Source of the DNA: Pseudomonadota bacterium
GTDB lineage: Bacteria; Pseudomonadota; Alphaproteobacteria; Caulobacterales; Caulobacteraceae
DNA: 30,019 nt
Assembly: GCA_023445705.1 (NCBI GenBank)
Contig: JAEXKM010000026.1
Location: 1 to 30,019, forward strand
Direction of reading: 5' to 3'
The notes beneath the pieces are model-generated. The model worked only from the letters and a program-made list of their open reading frames with translations, searched no databases and was not told the DNA's origin. The position numbers and the translations under genes are program-made. Shown here piece by piece: positions 1 to 7,275 of the stretch. Position 1 is the stretch's first letter. Every line of letters starts with the position of its first letter.

Positions 1-1
1 G

Positions 2-607
2 CACGCGGCCCTGCGCCGGCTGGGCGTGGACCAGGCCGAGGCGCTGCTGGTCCCTTGCGCCGCCGACCTGTTCGGTCCCTATGGCATGGCCCTGTGGGAT
101 CGCCTGAAGTCCCTCAAGGACCGCGGCTTCACCCGCAAGATCGGGGTTTCAGTCTTCGCGTCGGACGACCCGCTAGGCGTGGCCCGCCGGTTCCGCCCGG
201 ACGTGATGCAGGCCCCTGCCTCCCTGCTCGACCAACGCCTGCTGATCGACGGCACGCTCGCCGCCCTGACTGGCATCGGCGTCGAGGTGCATCTGCGCTC
301 GATCTTCCTGAACGGCCTGCTGTTCTTGCCGCCCGACCGCGCCCCGCACCACCTGAAGGCCGCGGCCAGCCGGATTTCCCGCGCGCGCCGCTTGATCGCC
401 GAGGGCCGTTCGGACCCTCTGCAGGCCGCCCTGGGCTTTGCACTATCGCGAGTCGAAGCCGCCAAGGTCTTGGTCGGCGTCACCTCGCCGGCTGAGCTTT
501 CGGCGGTCATCGCCGCCGCCTCTACGCCGGTCCCCGACCTGGATTGGGACGAGATGGCGCTGGACGATCCGGTCGCGCTCGACCCCCGCGCCTGGGCCGC
601 CGCCTAG
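2..607 (+). CDS. Aldo/keto reductase family protein, 3' part (5' end outside window)
   Basis: The reading frame is open from the first bases of the window and ends at TAG 605-607, giving about 201 residues of the C-terminal part of the protein. The order of conserved segments fits the aldo/keto reductase TIM barrel: an LGVDQAEALLV strand, then LWDRLKSLKDRGFTRKIGVSVF, a VMQAPASLLDQR segment, a VEVHLRSIFLNGLL segment, and a VLVGVTSPAEL segment near the cofactor-binding end. The family reduces carbonyl compounds with NADPH; the substrate here cannot be told. The catalytic Asp/Tyr/Lys part lies upstream of the window and was not seen. The gene converges with alanine dehydrogenase, with only 4 bases between the two stop codons. 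Confidence 0.85.
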   Translation, partial: HAALRRLGVDQAEALLVPCAADLFGPYGMALWDRLKSLKDRGFTRKIGVSVFASDDPLGVARRFRPDVMQAPASLLDQRLLIDGTLAALTGIGVEVHLRSIFLNGLLFLPPDRAPHHLKAAASRISRARRLIAEGRSDPLQAALGFALSRVEAAKVLVGVTSPAELSAVIAAASTPVPDLDWDEMALDDPVALDPRAWAAA

Positions 608-611
608 CCTC

Positions 612-1727
612 TCAGCGGGCCCAGACGGCGAAGGGGTCTACGAAATCCTTGCCCAGCGCCTCGGCCACGGCCGGATGGGTGATCTGGCCCTTCAGCACGT
701 TCAGCCCCTTGGCCAGGTGCGGATTGGCGCGCAGAGCCTCCAGCCCCCTGTCGGCCAGGGCCAGACCGAACGGCAGAGTGGCGTGGACCAGCGCCTCGGA
801 CGAGGTGCGGGGCGCGGCGCCCGGCATGTTGGCCACGCAGTAATGCACGACCCCGTCGACCACATAGGTCGGCTCGGCGTGAGTCGTGGGGTGCGAGGTT
901 TCGAAACAGCCGCCCTGGTCGATGGAGACGTCGACCAGCACCGAGCCGGGCTTCATGCGCTTCAGGTGTTCCCGGCGGACCAGCTTGGGCGCCGAGGCGC
1001 CGGGCGTCAGCACCGCCCCGATCACCACATCGGCCTTCAGCACCTCTTCCTCCACCGCGTCCAGCGTGGAATAGCGGGTGAGGATGCGACCAAGGAACAT
1101 GTCGTCGAGCTGGCGCATGCGCGGGATCGATCGCTCAACCACCACGACCTCGGCGCCCAGGCCCGCAGCCATGCGCGCGGCGTTCATGCCGACTACCCCG
1201 CCGCCCAGGACGCAGACTCGCGCCGGCGGCACGCCCGGTACGCCGGAGATCAGCAGCCCCATGCCGCCATTGTGCTTGAGCAAGGTCTCGCCGGCGGAGA
1301 ATACGGCGATGCGGCCGGCCACCTCCGACATCGGCGCCAGCAGCGGCAGGCCGCCGGCGGCGTCGGTGACGGTTTCATAGGCGATGGCCGCGCACTCGGA
1401 GGCGATCAGGCCGTCCGCCTGGGCCGGGTCGGGCGCCAGGTGCAGATAGGTGAAGAGGATGTGCTGGTCGTTCAGCCGCGCCCATTCCGCCGGCTGCGGC
1501 TCCTTGACCTTGATGATCAGCTTGGCGCCGGCGAAGACCGCCTCGGCGTCGGGCGCGATCTTGGCCCCTGCGCGAAGATAAGCCTCATCGGAATAGCCGG
1601 CCCCGGCGCCCGCGCCCGCCTGGACCAGCACCTCGTGCCCATGGGTGACGTATTCGCGGACGGCCGTCGGCGTGAGGCCCACCCTGTGCTCGTTCGGCTT
1701 GATCTCGCTGGGAACGCCGACTTTCAT
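612..1727 (-). CDS. ald: Alanine dehydrogenase
   Basis: This gene encodes an NAD-dependent L-alanine dehydrogenase, which interconverts alanine and pyruvate plus ammonia in the cytoplasm. The product is 371 aa, the usual family length. Residues matching the studied Mycobacterium enzyme are in place: Arg15, Lys75 (in KVKEPQ), His96 (in TYLHLAPD) and Asp270 (in VDVSIDQGG). A glycine-rich nucleotide loop (GGGVVG) lies at 175-180. The start at 1727 (MKVGVPSE) is chosen over an in-frame start 17 codons upstream, because an AAGGAGG ribosome-binding site sits just before it and homologues begin there. mtgA lies 63 bases upstream on the same strand; the two functions are unrelated. Confidence 0.96.
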   Translation of the reverse strand: MKVGVPSEIKPNEHRVGLTPTAVREYVTHGHEVLVQAGAGAGAGYSDEAYLRAGAKIAPDAEAVFAGAKLIIKVKEPQPAEWARLNDQHILFTYLHLAPDPAQADGLIASECAAIAYETVTDAAGGLPLLAPMSEVAGRIAVFSAGETLLKHNGGMGLLISGVPGVPPARVCVLGGGVVGMNAARMAAGLGAEVVVVERSIPRMRQLDDMFLGRILTRYSTLDAVEEEVLKADVVIGAVLTPGASAPKLVRREHLKRMKPGSVLVDVSIDQGGCFETSHPTTHAEPTYVVDGVVHYCVANMPGAAPRTSSEALVHATLPFGLALADRGLEALRANPHLAKGLNVLKGQITHPAVAEALGKDFVDPFAVWAR

Positions 1728-1790
1728 AGGGCCGCCTCCTTGGGGCGTTATTTCCTTTGAATACCGATTTGGGGACAAATCCGTGCTTGG

Positions 1791-2498
1791 TCAACCAAGC
1801 ACGCAGGACGCCATGCCCGCCCGGTTTATAGTCCCCGCTGCCCGGGTGATCTTGCCCGAGCGCCGCGTCACATAGGGGCCCGGCTTGGCCGCCCGCCACT
1901 TCAGGGGGCTGGGGAGGATCGCCGCCAGCCGCGCGGCCTGCGGCGCGGAAAGCTCGGCTGCGCTGACCCCGAAATTCTTCTGCGCGGCGGCCTCGGCTCC
2001 ATAGACGCCCGGGCCCCATTCAATGGAGTTGAGGTAGACCTCCATGATCCGCGGCTTGCCCCAGATCACCTCGATGAGCACCGTGAAGTAGGCCTCCAGG
2101 CCCTTGCGCACATAGGAGCGCCCCGGCCACAGGAAGACGTTCTTGGCCGTCTGCTGGCTGATCGTCGAGCCGCCGCGCAGGGTCCGGCCCTTGGCGTTGC
2201 TTTCATAAGCCCGTTCCATGGCGTCGAAGTCGAAGCCGCGGTGCTCGCAGAACTTGGCGTCCTCGGCGGCGATCACGGCGCGCACGAGGCGGGGCGAAAT
2301 CTCGTCCAGCGGTTTCCAGCGGCGGTCGAAGCCCCGCCCCTCGAAGACCCGCTGGACCATCAGCCAGGTGATGGGCGGCGGCACGAAGCGATAAACAGCC
2401 GTGACCATCACCGGCCCGACCAGCCCGAAGACCAGGACAAGCAGCAGCACGCCGCGCAGCAGCCGGCCGAAGAACCCTTTTTTCGACGACCTCGCCAA
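1791..2498 (-). CDS. mtgA: Monofunctional biosynthetic peptidoglycan transglycosylase
   Basis: This is a GT51 glycosyltransferase that polymerises lipid II into glycan strands at the periplasmic face of the inner membrane. The product is 235 aa, normal for MtgA. A basic N-terminus is followed by one membrane segment at about residues 15-35. The family motifs follow in order: AAEDAKFCEHRGFD, with the catalytic Glu at 79; RGGSTISQQTAKN at about 108-120; and KPRIMEVYLNSIEWG at about 148-162. There is no transpeptidase domain, which separates it from the class A penicillin-binding protein at the right end of the window. It is divergent from the nitroreductase gene and lies upstream of ald. Confidence 0.96.
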   Translation of the reverse strand: MARSSKKGFFGRLLRGVLLLVLVFGLVGPVMVTAVYRFVPPPITWLMVQRVFEGRGFDRRWKPLDEISPRLVRAVIAAEDAKFCEHRGFDFDAMERAYESNAKGRTLRGGSTISQQTAKNVFLWPGRSYVRKGLEAYFTVLIEVIWGKPRIMEVYLNSIEWGPGVYGAEAAAQKNFGVSAAELSAPQAARLAAILPSPLKWRAAKPGPYVTRRSGKITRAAGTINRAGMASCVLG

Positions 2499-2581
2499 GA
2501 CCCTTGCCCTTACCCGACGGCCAGATGGTAGCGATGCGACCGAGAGGTTTCACGGTCAAGCCGCTGCAAGGACGCAATCTG

Positions 2582-3247
2582 TTGAACGTTTCGCAAGCCG
2601 TCGCCGCGCGTGTCTCCATCCGCGCCTTCAAGCCCGACACCCCGCCCGCCGCCATGGTCAGCGAGATCCTTCAGGCGGCCGCCCGCGCGCCGTCCGGCGG
2701 AAACCTGCAGCCCTGGCGCGTCTACGCCCTGGCCGGCGCGGCGCTGGCGGAGCTCAAGTCCAGGGTCGCGGCCAATCCCATGGGCGAGCCACCGGAGTAC
2801 GACGTCTATCCTCCGAACCTCTGGGACCCGTTCCGCACGCGCCGCTTCCAGAACGGCGAGGACCTCTACGCGACCATCGGCATTCCGCGCGAAGACAAGC
2901 CCGCGCGCCTGCGCCAACTGGCCAAGAACGGCGATCTGTTCGGCGCGCCCGTGGGTCTGTTCTTCTGCCTCGACCGCAAGCTCGGTCCGCCGCAATGGTC
3001 GGACCTGGGCATGTACATGCAGACCGTGATGCTGCTGGCCACCGAGAAGGGCCTGGACACCTGCGCCCAGGAATACTGGGCCCGCTATCCGAAGACCCTG
3101 GGCGAGTTGCTGGGCCTGCCCGAGGATCACATGGTGTTTTCCGGGATGGCGCTGGGCTGGCGTGACGAAGCCGCGCCGATCAACACCCTGCGCTCGGCCC
3201 GCGACCCGTTCGACACCTGGGCCGAGCTACGCGGCTTCGAAACCTAG
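2582..3247 (+). CDS. Nitroreductase family FMN-dependent oxidoreductase
   Basis: The product is a nitroreductase-fold flavoprotein, expected to bind FMN and use NAD(P)H; its substrate is unknown. Family features are the N-terminal VAARVSIRAFKPD segment (FMN phosphate-binding Arg region), the APSGGNLQPWRVYAL segment, and a C-terminal FSGMALGWRD segment. The start was chosen as TTG 2582, giving MNVSQAVAARVSIRAF and 221 aa. An AAGGA site lies 9 bases before it, and homologues of this family begin at this point. In-frame ATGs at 2504 and 2534 have no visible ribosome-binding site and would add a leader of unusual sequence, running back towards mtgA. Its stop overlaps the convergent WD40 gene stop within the bases CTAG at 3244-3247. 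Confidence 0.88.
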   Translation: MNVSQAVAARVSIRAFKPDTPPAAMVSEILQAAARAPSGGNLQPWRVYALAGAALAELKSRVAANPMGEPPEYDVYPPNLWDPFRTRRFQNGEDLYATIGIPREDKPARLRQLAKNGDLFGAPVGLFFCLDRKLGPPQWSDLGMYMQTVMLLATEKGLDTCAQEYWARYPKTLGELLGLPEDHMVFSGMALGWRDEAAPINTLRSARDPFDTWAELRGFET

Positions 3248-4224
3248 GCGACGTCGGAGACGCTCGCCGCGCCGTCCTCGTCGCCCCAGGCCACCCGCTT
3301 GCCATCGGGCGTCATGGCCAGGGCGGAGACGGCCGAACCCTTCTCGGCCTTCAGCGGGATGATCTTCTGGCCGACCAGGTCACAGGCCCAGACGCGCCCG
3401 TCGTCGAGGCCCGCGCAGACCCACTGTCCGCCGGGCATGCCGGCGACGCGCACCACCATGGCGCTCTCGTCGAAGCCGACTTCGGCGGCCTGCTTGCCCA
3501 GGGGGCCGGTAGCGCCGGCGAAGGGCCAGACGACCAAGCCGTTGGCGCCCGAGGTCGCCAGGAGCTGCCCCTTGGCGACGAAGGCCATACTCTTCACCTT
3601 CACGGGATAGCCGCCCATGCGCAGGTTCTTCTCGTCGGCGACGCGCCATCCGTGCAGGGCGTTCTCCTGCATGGCGGACATGAGGAACTTGCCGTCGGGG
3701 CTGAAGGCGAGGCCGACATGGCTGCCGGCCCACTTCAGGAGGTAGGGTTTCTGCTCGGCGATCTTGGCGTACCAGAGCCAGGCGCCGCCGTAGGTGGCCG
3801 CCGCCAGGCGACGCCCCTTCGGATCGAAGGCGATGTCGGCCACCGACTTCTCGTGAATGAAGACGCGCTGGAAGGCGGGATCGCCCGCATCGCGCACATG
3901 CAGTTCCTTGCCCGCGGCGAAGGCGATCAGCTTGGACTCGGGCGAGGCGGCCACCGCATCGATCCAGCGGCCGGGAATCTTGGCGATCTCCTCGGCGCCC
4001 GAGGCGCGCGACCAGACGACGCGGCCATCGTCGCCGCCGGTGACTAGGCCATCGCCGCTGGGGTGCAGGCAGGCGCTCAAGATCGCGCCGTCGTGGGCTT
4101 CGATCGTCTCGCCGCTCTCGAATCGGACCGTGCCGTCGCCGAGGGCGAAGGCGGCCTTTCCATCCTTCTGGAACAAGGCGGCGGTGACATAGGCGTCGAA
4201 CTGGAAAGTCATGGCCGGCGTCAT
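3244..4224 (-). CDS. WD40 repeat (beta-propeller) protein
   Basis: The product is 326 aa with repeated WD40-type segments, for example LSACLHPSGDGLVTGGDDGRVVW, IAFDPKGRRLAAATYGGAWLWY, LAFSPDGKFLMSAM and SALAMTPDGKRVAWGDEDG. Each has the pattern of small residues, SPDG-like turns and a closing aromatic strand, so a six- or seven-bladed propeller is likely. There is no signal peptide, membrane segment or fused catalytic domain, so it is probably a cytoplasmic scaffold of unknown partner. A second possible start is ATG at 4212, four codons in (MTFQFDAY); neither start has a strong ribosome-binding site. It converges on the nitroreductase gene and is divergent from the exbD gene. Confidence 0.85.
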   Translation of the reverse strand: MTPAMTFQFDAYVTAALFQKDGKAAFALGDGTVRFESGETIEAHDGAILSACLHPSGDGLVTGGDDGRVVWSRASGAEEIAKIPGRWIDAVAASPESKLIAFAAGKELHVRDAGDPAFQRVFIHEKSVADIAFDPKGRRLAAATYGGAWLWYAKIAEQKPYLLKWAGSHVGLAFSPDGKFLMSAMQENALHGWRVADEKNLRMGGYPVKVKSMAFVAKGQLLATSGANGLVVWPFAGATGPLGKQAAEVGFDESAMVVRVAGMPGGQWVCAGLDDGRVWACDLVGQKIIPLKAEKGSAVSALAMTPDGKRVAWGDEDGAASVSDVA

Positions 4225-4416
4225 AGCGGCCTAACGCCGGTTTTGGCGAGAGGCGGAATCGCCGCCGGCCCCCGCCTTCGAATGAGGCGCCGCGCCGGAG
4301 CTGGGCTTTCGGCGACGAAAGTTCACAGGTTCGGGCTTTACAATCGCATTTTGTTTAGCGAAGGGTGTCGCGACTGTGCGGCGGCCCAAGTTCGGGCCCA
4401 AGGGAAGGAAATTCAT

Positions 4417-4848
4417 ATGGGTGCGAAGCTGGGCGGCGGAGGCGGCGGCAAGTTCGACCTCGGCCAGAACAGCGACATCAACGTCACGCCCTTCGTGGAC
4501 GTGATGCTGGTGCTCCTTATCATCTTCATGGTGTCGATCCCTGCAGCGACGGTGTCGATCAAGCTCGACCTGCCGCCGGCGATCCCGCCGCCCCCTGGCG
4601 CCAAGGTTGAAGAGCCGACGCTCATCAACGTCCAGCAAGGCGGCAAGCTGTTCATCGGCGAAACGCCGACCAGCCTCGACACGCTGACCGCCGACCTGAC
4701 CCGTATCCTGGACAAGCCGGAGCCGACCGAGGAGCGCGTCTACATCCGCGCTGACCGGACCGTGCGCTACGGCGACTTCATGGCGGTGATGAACACCCTG
4801 CAGGGCAACGGCTTCTACCAAGTCGCCCTGATCAACGAAGAGCTCTAA
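4417..4848 (+). CDS. exbD: ExbD/TolR-type biopolymer transport protein
   Basis: This is an inner-membrane protein of the ExbB-ExbD / TolQ-TolR motor family, which couples the proton gradient to TonB- or Tol-dependent work in the envelope. The product is 143 aa. A short cytoplasmic Gly-rich N-terminus leads into INVTPFVDVMLVLLIIFMV, with the conserved membrane Asp at residue 28, then a Pro-rich linker (about 51-60) and a periplasmic domain ending DFMAVMNTLQGNGFYQVALI. The ATG at 4417 is preceded by AAGGAA. No exbB or tonB gene is nearby, so the partner must be encoded elsewhere. A strong terminator follows 22 bases after the stop, so the gene seems to be transcribed alone. Confidence 0.9.
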   Translation: MGAKLGGGGGGKFDLGQNSDINVTPFVDVMLVLLIIFMVSIPAATVSIKLDLPPAIPPPPGAKVEEPTLINVQQGGKLFIGETPTSLDTLTADLTRILDKPEPTEERVYIRADRTVRYGDFMAVMNTLQGNGFYQVALINEEL

Positions 4849-4870
4849 GCAGCCCTTCGACGAGAATAAG

Positions 4871-4905
4871 AAGGCCCGCCCAGGGAAACCCGGGCGGGCC
4901 TTTTT
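4871..4905 (+). terminator. Rho-independent terminator after exbD
   Basis: The arms GGCCCGCCC and GGGCGGGCC enclose an A bulge and a further GGG-AAA-CCC hairpin, and the structure is followed by five T residues. It is placed to end the exbD transcript. Confidence 0.93.
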
Positions 4906-4940
4906 GTTGGCGCGATGTAGCCGCAGCTCATCCTATCGAT

Positions 4941-5043
4941 CGTCATCCTCGGCCGCGTAGCGTGCCGGGGATCCATAGACATCGTCCCCGCAGGTGACCT
5001 CGGCGTCTATGGATGGCCGGGACCTGACGGCCCGGCCATGACG
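4941..5043. repeat. REP-like double palindromic element (two facing hairpins)
   Basis: This is an imperfect inverted repeat of about 40 bases per arm in the gap between exbD and the COG0523 GTPase gene. Both outer ends carry CGTCAT / ATGACG. Both inner ends carry the perfect 10-mers ATCCATAGAC (4971-4980) and GTCTATGGAT (5005-5014). Each arm also has its own hairpin: CCTCGGC (4947-4953) with GCCGGGG (4964-4970), and GGCCGGG (5015-5021) with CCCGGCC (5031-5037). This architecture is that of paired REP elements. No coding potential was seen. That it is repeated elsewhere in the genome is inferred from its form. Confidence 0.7.
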
Positions 5044-5061
5044 AACCGGAAGACTGATCCC

Positions 5062-6135
5062 TTAAGCCGCGCAGGCCTCGAAGCCGGCCTTCAGCTTGGC
5101 CTCGTCGAGGTTGCGGCCGATGAAGACCAGGCGGCTGTAGCGCTTGTCGCCTTCCTTCCACGGTCCCTGGAAGTCGCCTTCCAGGATCATGTGCACGGCC
5201 TGGAACACCAGGCGGCGATCTTCGCCGGCCACGTCGATGATGCCCTTGGCGCGCAGGATGTCCGGCCCCTGGTCCTGAAGGACCTGGTTCAGCCAGTTGG
5301 TCACCCGTTGGCCGTGGATCGGCTTGTCTAGCGTGAGCGAGACGCCGCGGATGCCCGCTGCCGCCGCATGGTCCTCATGATCATGGTCGTGGTGACCGTG
5401 GTCATGATCGCCGTGGTGATGATGATGGTCGTGATCATGGTCGCAGTTCTCGTCGTGAACGTGGCCCGGTTCGCCATGGGCGGGATTGAGGAATTCCGGC
5501 TGCGCCTCGGTGATGCGCGCCAGATCGAAGCTGCCGCGGCCGAGGATCGCCTCGAGCGGCACTTGCGAGCGTTGGGTGCGATGGATCGGCGCCAGCGGAT
5601 TGAGGCGGCGGATCGCGGCCTCGACGCTGCGGAGCTCGTCCTCGGTGACGAGATCGGTCTTGTTCAGCACGATCTGGTCGGCGAAGGCGATCTGCTCCAC
5701 AGCCTCCCGGGAGTCAGCGAGCCGCAGCGGTAGGTGCTTGGCGTCGACTACGGTGGTGACGCTGTCCAGCTGAGTCTTGGCCTTCACGTCGTCGTCGACG
5801 AAGAAGGTCTGGGCGACAGGGCCCGGATCGGCCAGGCCCGTGGTTTCGACGACGATCGCGTCGAACTTGCCCTTGCGCTTCATCAGGCCCGACAACACCC
5901 GGATCAGGTCTCCGCGCACCGTGCAGCAGACGCATCCGTTGTTCATCTCGAAGACTTCTTCGTCGGCGCCGACGATGAGGTCGTTGTCGATGCCCACCTC
6001 GCCGAACTCGTTGACGATGACGGCGTACTTCTTGCCGTGGTCCTCGGTCAGAATGCGGTTGAGCAAGGTGGTCTTGCCGGCGCCGAGATAGCCGGTGAGG
6101 ACGGTGACGGGTGTCTTGTCGGTCATGGACGTCAT
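5062..6135 (-). CDS. COG0523 (CobW/Zng-type) G3E GTPase, putative metallochaperone
   Basis: This is a 357-aa G3E-family P-loop GTPase of the COG0523 group, whose members deliver zinc or other metals to client enzymes or act in zinc homeostasis. It has Walker A GYLGAGKT at 15-22, the diagnostic CxCC motif (NNGCVCCTVRGD, Cys68/70/71), VVETTGLADP at about 95-104, and NKTD (158-161) for guanine recognition. A His/Asp-rich stretch with some 20 His lies at about 220-256 and probably holds metal. The C-terminal CobW domain begins after it. A start three codons in (ATG 6126) is equally possible. The gene is divergent from a CDF cation exporter gene across a 130-base gap holding a 19-bp dyad, which supports a role in metal homeostasis rather than cobalamin synthesis; no cob genes are present. 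Confidence 0.92.
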   Translation of the reverse strand: MTSMTDKTPVTVLTGYLGAGKTTLLNRILTEDHGKKYAVIVNEFGEVGIDNDLIVGADEEVFEMNNGCVCCTVRGDLIRVLSGLMKRKGKFDAIVVETTGLADPGPVAQTFFVDDDVKAKTQLDSVTTVVDAKHLPLRLADSREAVEQIAFADQIVLNKTDLVTEDELRSVEAAIRRLNPLAPIHRTQRSQVPLEAILGRGSFDLARITEAQPEFLNPAHGEPGHVHDENCDHDHDHHHHHGDHDHGHHDHDHEDHAAAAGIRGVSLTLDKPIHGQRVTNWLNQVLQDQGPDILRAKGIIDVAGEDRRLVFQAVHMILEGDFQGPWKEGDKRYSRLVFIGRNLDEAKLKAGFEACAA

Positions 6136-6196
6136 CTAGTCATTGAAAGCTGAGATGGGAACAGGCTGCGGCCTTCCACCGCTTGACCATCATATA

Positions 6197-6215
6197 GGTG
6201 TTATCGAATAACGCC
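6197..6215. promoter_or_regulatory. Dyad operator candidate (Zur-box-like) between the two metal genes
   Basis: GGTGTTATCGAATAACGCC is a 19-bp dyad with 9-base half-sites, one mismatched pair and a 1-base centre; its core is GTTAT-CGA-ATAAC. The core resembles known Zur operators (TGTTAT...ATAACA type). TATA-rich hexamers lie on both sides: 6189-6194, reading left for the GTPase gene, and 6232-6237, reading right for the CDF gene. The dyad would therefore sit near the -35 position of both promoters. Assignment to Zur is inference. Confidence 0.5.
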
Positions 6216-6265
6216 GCGCCCCGGCATTCCCTATATATGCGGGATCGCCGCCCTCAAGGACGCCC

Positions 6266-7183
6266 GTGACCGCATCCGCGCCCGAACGCCGAGCACCGTT
6301 GGACGCCTTTCGCGGCGACCGCGTCTATCTGGGCGCCGATCACGCCCGCAACGAGCGGCGGACCTGGATCGTCGCCGCCATCTGCACACTGACCCTGGTC
6401 GGGCAACTCGGCGGGGGGATCGTCTTCAATTCCATGGCCCTGATCGCCAACGGCGCGCACATGGCCGCGCACGTCGCCGCCCTGTGCGTGGCGGCGATCG
6501 CCTACCGGATGGCCCGGCGCCTGGCCCACGACCCTCGCTTCTCGTTCGGCACCGGAAAGCTCGGCTACCTCGCGGGCTTCGCCAATGCGGCGGTTTTGGC
6601 GGTCAGCGCCGTGCTGGTCGGCATCGAGAGCGTTCACCGCATGCTGGAGCCGGCGGCGGTCGCCTACGAAGGCGCCCTGGCCCTGGCGGCCCTTGCCCTG
6701 GCGATCAACCTCGTCTGCATGTGGTTGCTGCGCCCGCTCCACAGCCACGCCCACGACAGGGACGGGGACCTCAATCTTACCGCCGCGCACCTGCATCTGG
6801 CCGGCGATGCGGCCGTATCCGGCCTGGCGATCCTCGGTCTTGCCGCCGGACGCCTGCTCGGCTGGGCGTGGGCCGACAGCCTTGCGGGACTGGCCGGGGC
6901 CGTGCTGCTGGCGCACTTCGCCTGGCGGCTGATGACCCGGACCGGCGCGGTGCTGTTGGACACCAATCCTTCGCCCGAATTGACTGAAGAGATCCGCACC
7001 CGGCTGCAGAGCGACGGCGAACGGCTGCTGGACCTGCACCTCTGGCGGCTGGGGCCTGGGCATCACGCGGCCATTGTGGTCATCGAGGCGAAGGCTCCTT
7101 TGGCGGCCGAGGCCTACCGCGCGCGCCTTGCCGGATTACCCGGCCTGAGTCATGTGACCGTAGAAACACGCCTGACGCGTTGA
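6266..7183 (+). CDS. Cation diffusion facilitator (DmeF-like) transporter
   Basis: This is a 305-aa CDF-family inner-membrane antiporter, expected to export divalent cations (Co, Zn, Ni or similar) from the cytoplasm in exchange for protons. The layout is a cytoplasmic N-terminus of about 33 residues, several membrane segments (the first at about 34-56), a short loop with HSHAH (159-163) and a C-terminal domain after about 225. The TM5 metal site H177-xxx-D181 is intact. In TM2 the segment reads ANGAHMAAH (61-69), so Asn62 stands where related DmeF-type proteins are expected to have Asp. GTG 6266 follows an AAGGA site by 6 bases. The gene is divergent from the COG0523 GTPase gene. Its stop overlaps the -35 box of the rplU promoter. 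Confidence 0.88.
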   Translation: MTASAPERRAPLDAFRGDRVYLGADHARNERRTWIVAAICTLTLVGQLGGGIVFNSMALIANGAHMAAHVAALCVAAIAYRMARRLAHDPRFSFGTGKLGYLAGFANAAVLAVSAVLVGIESVHRMLEPAAVAYEGALALAALALAINLVCMWLLRPLHSHAHDRDGDLNLTAAHLHLAGDAAVSGLAILGLAAGRLLGWAWADSLAGLAGAVLLAHFAWRLMTRTGAVLLDTNPSPELTEEIRTRLQSDGERLLDLHLWRLGPGHHAAIVVIEAKAPLAAEAYRARLAGLPGLSHVTVETRLTR

Positions 7184-7207
7184 CTCTCCCCGGCCCCTCT
7201 GTATAAG
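7180..7207 (+). promoter_or_regulatory. Sigma-70-type promoter for rplU-rpmA
   Basis: TTGACT (7180-7185), a 16-base spacer and TATAAG (7202-7207) form a near-consensus promoter. The -35 box overlaps the stop codon of the CDF gene. Confidence 0.7.
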
Positions 7208-7218
7208 TCCGCGCCTCT

Positions 7219-7242
7219 CGCCCGCGGGCTATCTCGCGGGCG
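7219..7242 (+). promoter_or_regulatory. Hairpin in the rplU 5' leader
   Basis: Perfect 8-bp arms CGCCCGCG (7219-7226) and CGCGGGCG (7235-7242) enclose an 8-base loop. The hairpin lies in the untranslated leader, 33 bases before the rplU ATG. There is no T run, so it is not a simple terminator. A role in autogenous control by L21 is possible but is only an inference. Confidence 0.45.
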
Positions 7243-7275
7243 CAATCCATTTTGCTATAGTCCAAGGCGCCAACG

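Noticed and set aside
438..1760. 440-aa plus-strand open frame
   Set aside because: It is a shadow of the minus-strand alanine dehydrogenase, which has family motifs and a strong ribosome-binding site.
5368..5733. Val/Met-rich plus-strand open frame that looks like a membrane protein
   Set aside because: It is the antisense of the His/Asp-rich stretch of the COG0523 GTPase; the reversed codons give artificial hydrophobic runs.
7253..7260. A second -10-like box (TGCTATAG) close to the rplU start
   Set aside because: No -35 box at a suitable distance, and it leaves almost no leader; the TTGACT/TATAAG pair further upstream is much better.
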